Notes under the pieces: generated by a model | Database searches by the model: none | What the model saw: only the letters and a program-made list of their open reading frames with translations | Told to the model about the DNA's origin: nothing | Assembly (NCBI GenBank): GCA_002049455.2 | Contig: KV918779.1 | Coordinates: 372,001 to 436,000 of the forward strand | Length of the DNA: 64,000 nucleotides | Source: Porphyra umbilicalis | Taxonomy: Eukaryota; Rhodophyta; Bangiophyceae; Bangiales; Bangiaceae | Reading direction: 5' to 3' | Shown: positions 55,001 to 64,000 of the stretch, one piece after another | Layout of the letters: the number at the start of each line of letters is the position of its first letter | Position numbering within the stretch: position 1 is the first letter of the stretch | Position numbers and translations under genes: made by a program

Positions 55001-56143
55001 AAGCACGTCCTGGTCATCTGTGACCGGTTTACGAAGTTGACAAGAGCCATCCCCTTGCGGGATGCCACGGCAATAACCGTGGCATCGGCCTTTACTGATA
55101 CATGGGTTGCCGCGTATGGCATCCCCGACTCGGTCTTTACGGACAACGGGCCGCAGTTCGCCTCGGTATACTACCAGGGCATCCTGGGCTTACTCGGTAT
55201 AGCTTCGAACTATACCTCGCCTTACCACCCGCAGACGAACGGACAGGTGGAGCGGTATTACCGCACCTTCGTTCGCCAGCTCTGCTGCTATGTAGCGGAG
55301 CACCAAGTCGAATGGGACAGCCACCTGTCCCTCTTTACCACTGCGCACAATAAGCAGGTCCACTCCAGCACAGGGGAGCTCCCCTTTGCTTTTGTGAGCC
55401 CGAGGCGGCTTCAAATTATCGGTATCGAGAGAATGCCTCGGCTAAGACAAGCCGAGGAAAGGCCTGTCGACGCCAGCTCGGCGGCGGAACGATATGTAGA
55501 GGACCTAGAGGTCCTCATACCGAAGGTCCGAGAGCACCTGGGTCAATCCCAGGCTGCGTACAAGCGTGCGTTCGACGCACGCGCTCGGGAAAAGAATAAC
55601 CAGCTAAAGGCTGGGGACTGGGTGTATCTGGATGCCCACTCCCGCTCGCCGAAGAAGCTTGAATTCAAGACCCAAGGGCCCTACATGGTGCTACAGACCG
55701 ATGGGTACCGGTTCATGATAGAGAGCCCTAGGGGCATCAGGACGGTAAGCAGTGACCATGTCACTGGAGCTTTCACGCCTCCGGCGCGGGACGCCAAGTG
55801 GAACCGTGCCCTTAGGGCACAAGCCCTCTTTAAGGAGGGGACCCATCGTAAGGATGGTCCAGAATTCGTGTTTGAAAAGTTTATCAAACATGGCCGGAAT
55901 GATGACGGGCAATTGAAGCTCCTGGTCAAATGGTTCGGCTTTCCCGAAAAGGAAGACACGTGGCAATTTGCCTCTTCCCTCCCGAGGGAAGCCCTCCGGG
56001 AGTACTGTCTCCGGAAGAAAATTAAACTCCCCGCCTTGACGCGGGAAGGGGTATTCTTCTCTGACCAAGTCAAGAGAAGGGTACAGGACCAGCAGGCTGC
56101 CTGGCGTGGCAGAGAGGCAAAGAGGAACAAAAAGAGGAGCTAA
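52086..56143 (+). pseudogene. pol: Pol polyprotein of element B, four stop codons
   Basis: The frame is -1 relative to gag, open across the gag stop, as in C and D. Stops: TAG 52472 (after the protease core LDTGSGPTL), TAA 53711 and TAA 53921 (reverse transcriptase and connection) and TAG 54104 (RNase H, after GCCL). Reverse transcriptase carries YLDDVIDFS at about 53617. From 54107 the frame is open through the RNase H end (RCDH), integrase (MDLLGPL, FTDNGPQ, GQVERYY) and chromodomain-like end (VKWFGFPEKEDTW). No frameshift was seen. The last 640 codons are highly similar to the element A pol. Confidence 0.93.
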
Positions 56144-56282
56144 GCCCTTTTAATCCCTACGGGGCCCTCTCGCACTCTCCCTCGTAGTGCGGCACCAGCC
56201 CTGCGAGGGGCGGTGAAGAGCAACAAAGACAACCCCCCAGAAGGAGGGGGAGGGGGCACAACGAGTGCCCCCAGACCACAAG
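56144..56282. other. Gap between convergent pol and antisense ORF (B)
   Basis: 139 bp. The first part, CCTTTT then CCCTACGGGGCCC, matches element A; the rest has drifted. Confidence 0.5.
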
Positions 56283-58415
56283 TCAATAACCCCGTGAACG
56301 CGGGGCGTAGCCATGGCCATCGCCCTGGCTAGCACCCCCTTCAGGGGCACAGCCACGGCCATCGCCCTGGCTAGGACCCCCTTCAAGGGCATAGTACTCC
56401 GGCCCCGAGGGGCACGGCGGGTTGGCCGACGGCCCCGTTGTCGCCCTATACAGGGGCATAGCCGGGGCACCAGAGCCCGCCCCATAAGAGGGTGCGGGCG
56501 ACGAACTCGACCCCACCCCGAAGGGGAAGGCGGCCGAAGCACCCGCAACAGCCCCATAAGAGGGCGCGTGAGACGAACCCGACCCCACCCCGTAGGGGGG
56601 TGTCGCCGCAACACCAGAGCCCGCCCCATAATGGGGCGGAGCAGGAGACGGCGGACGCTGGTGCGTCGCCGGTGAGATAGGGCCCGCGGTCAGAACCGCC
56701 GCCATTATGTGACGAATGGCCCACCCCGCCAAAACGGTGTCAGTCTCCGTCACTGCCACCCCGTACTCCTCCGCCAGAAAACCGGCGGAGTGACTCGGCT
56801 GTGCCCAAGGTGCACAGCCGGTCCGCCTCACGGTCCCCCATAGGGCGGGACGCAACCGAGACCATCTCGTTGCGGAGCCGCACGTAAGCGCGGCTCAAGG
56901 CCATAATGAGGGTATGGTCCACCCCGTTGTTCAGGATGGGTGGGAGGTCCCCGAGGGAACGCCCCGACCCCGACCACACGGCCGGTCCCACGGGTCGAGG
57001 GGTCCCCAGTTGGGCAGACCCCTCCCAAGTAAAAAGGGGCATAGGCCCCACCGGGGGCCCCGAATGCCCCCAGTACGTGGGACCGAGCTACTCCCTACGA
57101 GGGGGTAGGCACGACGCGCCCGCGTGTTCCGTGCACCCCCACGGGCGGTGTACGGGGGGCGAGCGACGCCCCCCCAAATGGGAGGCATCAAGCGCGAGGC
57201 CGCCGCCGCTTGAGTAGGCGGCGAACGCGCCGACGCCGCGGCCGAAGCCGCCGTCGCTTGAGCAGACGACGCAGGGGCCGACGCCGCGACTAAGGCCGCG
57301 GCTGGGCCATACCGATACGGGCCCGACTCGGCCAGCTCGCGGTCCAGGGTGCGGAGGCGCAGGTCGGGAAGAATGTCCCTCCCGTAAGGGAGGTGCGGGT
57401 CCCCGAGTCCCTCCGAGAGGGTCAAAACCCCCTCGTCGTCCACCGCCTTGGCGCAACGGAAGACCCCCCGGGGGGTCCCTTCCCACTCCATCCAAGCGGC
57501 GACAGCCTGCTCCTCCACGCGACGGAGCAGCACGAGCCCCGCCTCTAAGAGAGGCTGGATTGTAGAGTCCGCCGAGCATAAACGCTCGACCGTTAAGACC
57601 GGGAAGGCCTCACGCAAGGCCACAGGCAAGCGCCACAGATGCCCATGATGGCGGATGCTGCCGACAAAGACGTCGGCGACCTCTACGGCCCACAAGGTCG
57701 CCAAAATAATATGGTAGGGACCCCCGAGCGTCTCCCCCTTGAGTTGGCTGCCTTGCAGCCCAACCATTTGGGGAATCCGCGCGGCCATGCCGCGCGGTAC
57801 TTCCACAGAGGCCCACCACGCCGGCGTGGCGGGGTAGAGTACCTGGCGGCGTGCCACTGAGATGTCACGCAGCTCGCGCTGCTCATAGAGCGCGACGAGA
57901 CCCTTGTCATTGCGGCAGGACCACTCCCCCAAGACCGCCGGCATATAGAAGCCGGGGTCTGTCGCCCCCAACTTAGGGGGCAAACCTGGGTAGTACTCCC
58001 ACGAGTAGTAAGGCGCATTACCCACCTCAGGAGGAAGCTCCCTGTTCACCAAGTGGTTTAAGACCTGACAAACCTGCCAATCCTCTTTCCGACGGAGGAA
58101 GGGGAAGTCCGTAACCGTCCCCTCGGGGACGGCATACAGGGGCCCATAGAAGGCCCGGATGCTCGTTCAGACGATAGTCATCCGATGGCTATCAATCTTC
58201 GCATACCGCTACTCCACGAGCGAAAGCCCCGGGAGTTCGCAAGGGAACCGCCGAAACTGGTCGTCCAGGACAGCCGGTGCCGGCCACGAAGCCGACAGGA
58301 GGTTGGCCGGAGTGACGTCAATCTCCTCCTCCGGGCCGAGCACATCACCCGAGCCGCCCTGTCGGCTATCGACCGCCATGGCGGCCGCGGCGTCGGCCTC
58401 ACCGGCCGACGTCAT
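56283..58415 (-). pseudogene. Antisense ORF of element B (aORF family), degenerate
   Basis: Homologous along its length to the antisense ORF of A. The start ATG at 58415 reads MTSAGEADAA. Damage: TAG at 58209-58211 where A has Gln (CAG), TGA at 58167-58169 where A has Trp (TGG), and frame changes near 57035-57055 and 56780. Conserved landmarks: LLSASWPAPAVLDDQFRRFP near the N-terminus, WWASVEVPRG, RHHGHLWRLP, FRCAKAVDDEG..SEGLG, ILNNGVDHTLIMALSR, and a YGAGSG-type repeat tail with the same end (GYAPRSRGY versus GYGARPGGW in A). Function unknown. Confidence 0.72.
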
Positions 58416-58794
58416 CGGATCCCATAAAGCGGGGACCCGGAATGAAGAGGTGGGCCCCACCCAAGGGGGGGGCAAAGAGTCGTCAGGGACGCGGGGCTCA
58501 GCCCGGACTCGCGCTGTGAGCGCCGTCCCCAACACGTGACGACCCAGACACCTACGGGATTTCCGGCACGCCGGAACGCCGCCCAGCGGTGACCGTCTTA
58601 TGTGCCCCGACTCGGGGCCTCTCTCTCTAGCGCCCGGGCGTTCCCGTGCGATAGACCCCCCGGTGGGGGTGTCCCAAAGCACACCCCCAAGGGGGTGATG
58701 GGGGGGTAACAGAGGATACGAGTCCCGGGACTTCCCCCGGGGCCTGTCAGAGGCGGTGACACACCTCCCTCGGGCCTGCGAGACGCGGGCCCTG

Positions 58795-58806
58795 AGGTGG
58801 GGGATA
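58795..58806 (+). promoter_or_regulatory. Polypurine tract, element B
   Basis: AGGTGGGGGATA directly before TGTGAGGG, identical to element A. Confidence 0.78.
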
Positions 58807-59595
58807 TGTGAGGGAAACCCCCTTGACTCGGATGACACGACCCCCCGGCCGGGGCCGGAGAGGGTGGGTCGCGAGTTTCCACGTAGCGCTCCCTGAGGGG
58901 GGTGACGTGTGGCGCCCCCTCGGGGAGGGTGCCCAGGGTGGTCCCCGACCACAATCGTAACACCCCCCCTAGGGGGGTGAGTGAAGGAGCATCGCCTGAT
59001 CAGGCCTTCCTGAGGGGCCTGACACAGACGAAAGGGGTGCACGTCCCTTCGATCTGGGCCCCCTGGAGGGGCCGGGAAGCCTTTGGAAGCTTCCCCATCT
59101 GGGGCGGAACCCGGAGCCGGGATCAGATCTCGGCCAACGAAGATATTCCCCAGGGACTTCCATCTGAGAATTGGAAAATATTGGGTCTAAGTCCCTTGGG
59201 ATTTAAAGGGACTTGCAAGTCCCGACTGACCCAAAACTCTATGGGCCAGATATCTCTGCCAGTGGAAGAGTGTCCTTTGATCCGTGGCAGGGGCCACCAG
59301 AGGCCCCTGTTCCAGGACCGTGGCCCGCTGGGCACCGGTCCCCCTATGACCGTTCTCGTGGGCTGGGTACGTGTGCGCTCTGCTTCTCCTGAGGGTATAT
59401 GAGTGTGAGTTCCTGGGTCGGCCTGCTTCAATGAATAAATCAGCGTTGCGTTAGCGTTAGTTCCGGCGTTCTGGTGCGCTTCGCGCCCTGTGATCGAGGC
59501 GTTCGTGTTCTTTCTCCTTTGTGTCGCTCCGCATTATGTGCTGGGTTCTCTGATGGGGTCTTGCCCCGTCGGAATTGAAGGCAGAAACCACTACA
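58807..59595 (+). repeat. 3' LTR of element B
   Basis: TGTGAGGG to CTACA, followed by CGACT. TATA-like GGTATATGAG at 59394-59403 and AATAAA at 59434-59439. Confidence 0.94.
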
Positions 59596-59600
59596 CGACT
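59596..59600 (+). other. Target site duplication CGACT (right, element B)
   Basis: Matches 49012-49016. Confidence 0.9.
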
Positions 59601-60423
59601 GCGGTTCCCTCCACTACCCCACGACTTTCTTGAAGCGCATCACGGGTTCATGGCTGACGCCCAACTCCCTTGACCATGTCGACGCTGTCTGTGCCGCCCC
59701 AGTCGAGCCAGGCCGCCACCGTGCCCAGCGCTGGCCCCTCTGCCCAGTACGCTGGCGGCCTTTCTCATACACAAGAATCAGACTGGCGGTCGGGCGACGG
59801 TTTCCGGTGGGGGCCAGTGCCTATGATGAAGAAGGGGAGTTCTGTCTCTGCGTACTTCGTCATCGAGTTCAAGGACCCACGGGGAGTGATGGTCGTGTTA
59901 AATAGATGAGCCCGCTCTCGGACCTAACGCGGTTGAACTCCAATGGTGCACGCCAGAGGGAGGCGCCGAGAAGCGACGGGGGGGTGCGGGGGAGGCGCCG
60001 AGAGGCAAGGCTGGGAGCGGGGGTGGAGCAGACAGGCAAGGCCGCGAGCGGGAAAGACGCCGAAAAGCGTGGCGGGGAGTGGGGGAGGCGCCGAAGAGCA
60101 AGGCAGGGAGCGGGGGAGGCGCCCAAGAGCAAGGCGGGGAGCGGGGGTGACTCAGAAGAGGAAGGCAGGGTGCTGGGGACCCGAAGAAAGGAACGACCGG
60201 GACCAGCGCGAGGGTGTTGCTGGACAGCCACGAATGGGTGGACGATTACGCGTACCGTCGATAAATACGAGAGCAGCAGCCAAAGACAAGCCTGCAGAGT
60301 GACATCCATGCACCTGTTTTCCGCTGCGTGCAAGCCTCGCTGGCGGCAGGTGAAAAATTCGATTTAAAATCGATCATTGGTTGTGACTGAAGCCCAATTT
60401 ATCGATTTAGCCCAGCCAACCGA
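59601..60423. other. Right interior of hAT-like element
   Basis: A small plus-strand frame, 59670-59909 (VSAYFVIEFKDPRGVMVVLNR at its end), is not recognised. 59940-60200 is G/A-rich and internally repetitive (GCGGGGGAGGCGCC-type words). 60355-60410 holds palindromic ATCGATTT words near the terminus. Confidence 0.4.
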
Positions 60424-60436
60424 TTGCCCACCCCTA

Positions 60437-60444
60437 CCGTCAGC
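60437..60444 (+). other. 8-bp target duplication CCGTCAGC (right, hAT-like element)
   Basis: Matches 48614-48621. Confidence 0.92.
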
Positions 60445-61246
60445 ACCGCACCAGCCACCCTCGCTCGCCCACGGCCGCCGCCGCCACCCCACCCACCGCA
60501 TTCCGCGCTGCCCCCGTCGCCGTCGGCTACGCCCCTCCCGGCTGCCGCCGCCCTCGCGGCTGTCGGTCGTCGTCGGCCGCGCCGCCCCCGGACCGGCGGC
60601 CCTCCCGTCGCCACCGATGTCGGCCGCCGCCGTTCCCTCTCCCGCTGCCGTCCGCAGCCGCCACCCCTGCCGTCCTCACCGCCGCCGCCGCCAGCCGCTG
60701 CCCGCCCCTCCCCCGCGTCCCCCGCCACCGTTGGCCGCCACCGCCGGTGTCCGCGGTGGCCGGCCCCGCTGACCCTGCCGCAGCCGCCGCCATCGGCCTC
60801 CCCCGCCGCCCCTGCCAACGCCGCCTGCTGCCGCCACCCTTCCCGCCGCCGACATCCCCGCCCCCGCCGCTATCGGCCGCCGGCGCCGCCCCAACCCGCG
60901 CCGCCGTCTGCCGCTGGCCCCCCCACTGCCTCGCCCCCACCGCCGCGCCCGCCGTCGCTGCCTCCCCTGCCGCCGCCGACCGCCGCCGCCACCGCCCCCG
61001 CCGACCACGGCTTCGGCCGACTGCCGTCCCCGCCCCCGCCACAGTCCCCACCGTTGGCGACCGCCGTCCCCGCCGTCGCCACCCCCGCCGCAGCCTTAGC
61101 CGTCGCCGACCGCCGCCTCCCCCGTCCCGACTGTCGCCGCTCGCCCCCCCCGCCGCCGCCTCCGACCGTCGCCCCCGCCGTCGCCGCTTCCCCCGCCGCC
61201 GCAGACCGCTGACACCACCACCCCTGCCTACCGTCGGCCCCGTTGA
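60445..61246. repeat. CCG-rich low-complexity tract
   Basis: About 800 bp of CCGCC, CCACC and CCGTC words, strongly C-biased on the plus strand. Pro/Ala/Arg ORFs open in several frames on both strands reflect composition. Before the hAT insertion it would have been continuous with the GC-rich sequence left of 48613. Confidence 0.8.
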
Positions 61247-63727
61247 CCGCCTCCCCCGCCTCCGCCCTCGTCCAACGGCGTCGCCGAGCGATACAACCGT
61301 GTCGTCGTCGAGCTCACGGTTGCGGCGCTGGCCGGCTGTGAGCTGGACCTCAAGTTCTGGGGGGAGGCGGCCGTCACTATCAACTACCTCGGCAACCGCG
61401 TTGTCGGACGCGGCCGCACCGCTACGCCCTATGAGATGCTCTACGGGACCCGCCCGGACGTGTCGCACCTCCTTCCCTTTGGTTGCCGCGCCTGGGTCCA
61501 CGTCCCAGACGAGCTGCGCAAGAAGATGCAGCCGCGTGCCATTCAGGGGACTTTCGTTGGGTATGGCATCGACCAGCGCGGCTACCGCGTGCTGGTCGGC
61601 AACCGCATCGAGACCAGCCGGGACGTGCGATTTGACGAACCGCGGGTGCTTGGGTCGGGCGCCCTGCCGTCCACCACCTCGGTCACCCCCGCGGACGACA
61701 CCATCTCCCCAGGCGTTCATTTCCCCGACGATCTGGACGCGGTCCCCCCGCGCACCGGCGCGCCTTCCCCCTCGGTGACCGCGCCCGCGCCTCCGCCGGG
61801 GCCGTCGCCCCCGGGCGCCGCCACACCGCTCGCGCCCCTCAGCTCGGTGGATGACGCGGTGGCGGCCGCCCTCCACCTTGTCAGCGGTGCCTCGGCCGCC
61901 CTTGACGGCGGCGCCGCGTCGGTTCCCGACGGCTGCGCCGCGGGGGAGGATGCGGGCGAGAGCACCTCCGACTCCTCTTCCTCGGAGCCCTCGGACACGG
62001 ACACGGTGGCGACGGGCTCAGGCGGCTCAGGCGCGGACTTGCCAGCGGCCGGGGCCCGCGACTCTGTTGGTGGGCCTGGCCCTGTGGCTGGGTCTCGGCA
62101 CCCGGCCCGCCTGCTCCGCCCCGATCCACGGCCCGCGCAGGCCCGGGTTGCCTGGGCGCTCGCCGCCCACGGCGGGCGGTCGCGGGACAAGATGCGGATT
62201 GACCAAGCGCGCCGGGAGCCCGACTGGCCCGAGTTCGATGCGGCGGTCCAGCGTGAGGTCAACTCGCTCTGGGCGCATGGCACCTGGTACCTGACGGACC
62301 TCCCTGCCGGGAAGACGGTGACGGACACCGACATCCTCTGCGAGCGCAAGCGTGGCCCCGACGGGGAGCTAGCCAGCCACAAGGGCCGCTTCGTCGGGCG
62401 CGGGGATAAGCAGACGTTTATGGTCGACTACACCGACGTCTGGGCACCGGTCGCTCGCTACACCACGCTCCGGGCGCTGCTCGCGCACTGCGCCGTGGGC
62501 GGGCTGCATGTGTACCAGCTTGACATCGAAACGGCTTTCCTCAACGGTGAGGTGGACGAAGAAATCTACATCCGCCAGCCCCGTGGCTACGAGCGCGGGG
62601 ACCCCTCGAAGGTGTGTCGGCTGGTGAAGGCCCTATACGGACTCAAGCAGGCGGCGCGTGCCTGGCACAAGAAATTGGACAGCATGCTGGGGGCTGCCGG
62701 CTTCACCCCGTGCAGTGCAGACCTGTGCCTGTACAAGGGCGAGCGCAACGGGAAGACGGTGCACATCCTCATCTACGTCGATGACCTCCTCATCGTGGGC
62801 GAGACCGACGCGGCAGCGGTGTCCGCCAAGACCGCCATCATGACCGCGTTCAAGGCGCGTGAGATGGGGGAGCCTACCTTTTTCCTCGGGCTCCACATCG
62901 AGCGGGACGCGGCGCGCGGGACCATCAAAGTGGGCCAGCGACAGTACGTACACACCCTCCTTGAGCGTTTTGGGCTTGACCAGGCCAACCCGGTGCAGCT
63001 GCCTATGAGTGCTGGCACGAGACTGACCAAGGACGGAGCACCCCTGTCGGAGGAGCTGCACCAGACCTACCAGGAGTTGGTCGGGGCCCTGCTGTACCTG
63101 GCGACGGCGACACGCCCGGACATCTCCTTCGCTGTCGGCCAGCTGTCCCGGCATGTGGCGAGCCCAACTACGGAGCACCTCGCTGCGGCCAAGCGGGTGC
63201 TGCGGTACCTGAAAGGCACCAGCACCCTGGCGCTAACGTACGGGACAGCAACGGGCCTAATCGGCTACAGCGACGCGGACTACGCGGCAGACACGGAGAC
63301 GCGGCGGTCGACAACGGGATACCTGTTCAACATGCACGGGGCGGCGATCAGCTGGACCAGCAAACGCCAGGCCTCGGTCTCCCTGTCGACCACTGAGGCC
63401 GAGTACATGGCCGGGGCGATGGCGTCGCGGGAGGCGGTGTGGCTCCGCCGGCTACTCAGCGACCTGACCGGGAACGAGGAACCGGTCGCAATGCGCGTGG
63501 ACAACCAGAGCGCGCTGGCGCTCATGCACAACGACGTATCATCGCAGCGGACCAAGCATATCGACGTGGCCTTCCACTTTGTGCGGGAGAACGTGGCCGC
63601 CAAGGTGATTGACGCGACGTACGTCCCAACGGGGGACATGGTCGCGGACATGCTGACCAAGGCGCTCCCCACTGCAGCCTTCACCGCGTGTCGCGAGGCG
63701 GCTGGGCTGACGGAGCTCACCCTCTAG
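61247..63727 (+). CDS. pol: Copia pol 3' part: integrase end, reverse transcriptase, RNase H
   Basis: Recognisable copia sequence begins at 61271 with SNGVAERYNR (the Glu is the third integrase catalytic residue), then INYLGNR..TPYEMLYGTRPDVSHLLPFGCRAWV. An Ala/Pro/Ser-rich linker follows (61640-62130). The reverse transcriptase starts near 62430 (WAPVARYTTLRALLA), with LDIETAFLNGEVDEEIY and the catalytic YVDD at about 62776. RNase H carries YSDADYA, STTEAEYMA, DNQSALAL and RTKHIDVAFHFVRE. The frame ends at TAG 63725. No stop or frameshift from 61247 onward. 5' truncated: no integrase first or second Asp, protease or gag. Confidence 0.93.
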   Translation, partial: PPPPPPPSSNGVAERYNRVVVELTVAALAGCELDLKFWGEAAVTINYLGNRVVGRGRTATPYEMLYGTRPDVSHLLPFGCRAWVHVPDELRKKMQPRAIQGTFVGYGIDQRGYRVLVGNRIETSRDVRFDEPRVLGSGALPSTTSVTPADDTISPGVHFPDDLDAVPPRTGAPSPSVTAPAPPPGPSPPGAATPLAPLSSVDDAVAAALHLVSGASAALDGGAASVPDGCAAGEDAGESTSDSSSSEPSDTDTVATGSGGSGADLPAAGARDSVGGPGPVAGSRHPARLLRPDPRPAQARVAWALAAHGGRSRDKMRIDQARREPDWPEFDAAVQREVNSLWAHGTWYLTDLPAGKTVTDTDILCERKRGPDGELASHKGRFVGRGDKQTFMVDYTDVWAPVARYTTLRALLAHCAVGGLHVYQLDIETAFLNGEVDEEIYIRQPRGYERGDPSKVCRLVKALYGLKQAARAWHKKLDSMLGAAGFTPCSADLCLYKGERNGKTVHILIYVDDLLIVGETDAAAVSAKTAIMTAFKAREMGEPTFFLGLHIERDAARGTIKVGQRQYVHTLLERFGLDQANPVQLPMSAGTRLTKDGAPLSEELHQTYQELVGALLYLATATRPDISFAVGQLSRHVASPTTEHLAAAKRVLRYLKGTSTLALTYGTATGLIGYSDADYAADTETRRSTTGYLFNMHGAAISWTSKRQASVSLSTTEAEYMAGAMASREAVWLRRLLSDLTGNEEPVAMRVDNQSALALMHNDVSSQRTKHIDVAFHFVRENVAAKVIDATYVPTGDMVADMLTKALPTAAFTACREAAGLTELTL

Positions 63728-63739
63728 ACGGTCGTGCCC

Positions 63740-63748
63740 GCAGGGGAG
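63740..63748 (+). promoter_or_regulatory. Polypurine tract, copia element
   Basis: GCAGGGGAG directly before the LTR start TGTTGTGG. Confidence 0.7.
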
Positions 63749-64000
63749 TGTTGTGGACACGGGGGGGGAGCAACTACTAAGTACGCCCCCCCCGTGCTCG
63801 CGGCACCCGCCAAGTCCCGGCGGGTGGGTGTCGCCATCGGGAAGGGGGGGTGCGCCCACCCAACGCGGGGTGACCCACCCGGTGCGGCGCCGCACGGCCG
63901 GCGGGGGCCGTCAGGGGAGGCTCCACCGGGACGGTGGGCGTCACCCACGACGGGAGCCGCCGGGGGGGTGGGGCGGCGAGGCGGAGCAACTCAACCACAG
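63749..64000 (+). repeat. Start of 3' LTR of copia element
   Basis: Begins TGTTGTGGACACGG after the polypurine tract and runs off the window. No copy of it was seen elsewhere in the window. Confidence 0.75.

Larger units (their letters stand above)
49017..59595 (+). mobile_element. Complete Ty3/gypsy element B (10,579 bp), degenerate
   Basis: LTRs of 790 and 789 bp flanked by CGACT enclose a primer binding site, gag, pol with chromodomain, a convergent antisense ORF and a polypurine tract. I count roughly 40 differences between LTRs by eye (about 95% identity), making it older than C and D. Gag and pol together contain eight in-frame stops but no frameshift was seen; the antisense ORF has two stops and two frameshifts. 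Same family as element A. Confidence 0.95.
48622..60436. mobile_element. hAT-like transposon interrupted by Ty3/gypsy element B
   Basis: Ends are inverted: the left reads TAGGGATAGGCAA; the reverse complement of the right reads TAGGGGTGGGCAA (two mismatches in 13), the hAT-type terminus. Both are followed by AATCG-rich subterminal sequence. The exact 8-bp duplication CCGTCAGC supports a hAT-type insertion. Without element B and its 5-bp duplication the transposon is only about 1.2 kb, with no recognisable transposase, so it is probably non-autonomous. Confidence 0.88.
61247..64000 (+). mobile_element. Ty1/copia element, 3' half
   Basis: Part of the integrase, reverse transcriptase, RNase H, polypurine tract and the first 252 bp of a 3' LTR. 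Its gag, protease, integrase core and 5' LTR are not present to the left; the coding sequence emerges directly from the CCG-rich tract. Confidence 0.88.

Noticed and set aside
60424-61876. Pro- and Gly/Arg-rich ORFs in the CCG tract (plus and minus)
   Set aside because: Low-complexity sequence open in several frames at once; no domain content.
1-64000. tRNA or rRNA genes
   Set aside because: No cloverleaf-like or rRNA-like sequence was noticed; the only tRNA-related words are primer binding sites.

Overview
This window is a GC-rich piece of a eukaryotic nuclear genome. There is no operon structure, and it is almost entirely transposable elements, many nested in one another, with satellite DNA between them. 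No conserved host housekeeping gene, tRNA or rRNA could be recognised. The mix of GC richness, chromodomain Ty3/gypsy, Ty1/copia, hAT and PIF/Harbinger elements and C/G-rich satellites would fit a repeat-rich alga (a bangiophyte red alga is my best guess, held loosely). Nothing in the sequence fixes the taxon.

Layout. 1-5280: right-hand part of Ty3/gypsy element A (RNase H end, integrase, chromodomain, an antisense ORF, 3' LTR), inserted into a minus-strand Ty1/copia element whose gag-protease and 5' LTR occupy 5281-7067. 7203-7640: a 138-bp minisatellite. 9092-11716: a hAT transposase broken by one stop codon. About 12110-15065: about twelve copies of a 235-bp satellite. 15158-25276: complete Ty3/gypsy element C (675-bp LTRs, target duplication ACACC). 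25282-32074: sparse sequence with a G-tract, more of the 138-bp minisatellite, one hypothetical gene and a 33-bp-arm hairpin. 32080-42509: complete Ty3/gypsy element D on the minus strand (643-bp LTRs differing at one base, target duplication CAGAG). 42939-44903: a PIF/Harbinger-type transposase. 48622-60436: a hAT-like element defined by terminal inverted repeats and an 8-bp target duplication CCGTCAGC, with complete Ty3/gypsy element B (49017-59595, target duplication CGACT) nested inside. 60445-61246: CCG-rich low-complexity DNA. 61247-64000: the 3' half of a Ty1/copia element with an intact reverse transcriptase/RNase H and the start of its 3' LTR.

Two features stand out. First, all four Ty3/gypsy elements, although distinct in sequence, carry a related antisense gene between the chromodomain end of pol and the 3' LTR, convergent with pol. 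In A, B and D the two stop codons are 139-143 bp apart. The four antisense products share a central block with the motif VEVP and an RG-x-LW signature, and I do not recognise the family. Second, elements A and B are packed with short perfect inverted repeats (arms of 6-10 bp, loops of 0-9) in pol, the antisense gene and the LTRs. Several occupy the same place in both copies but with compensatory base changes, so the pairing is kept while the sequence drifts.

Most ORFs carry one or more disabling changes. Intact or nearly so are the visible A pol, the C antisense ORF, the Harbinger ORF (which lacks its first catalytic Asp) and the right-hand copia pol.
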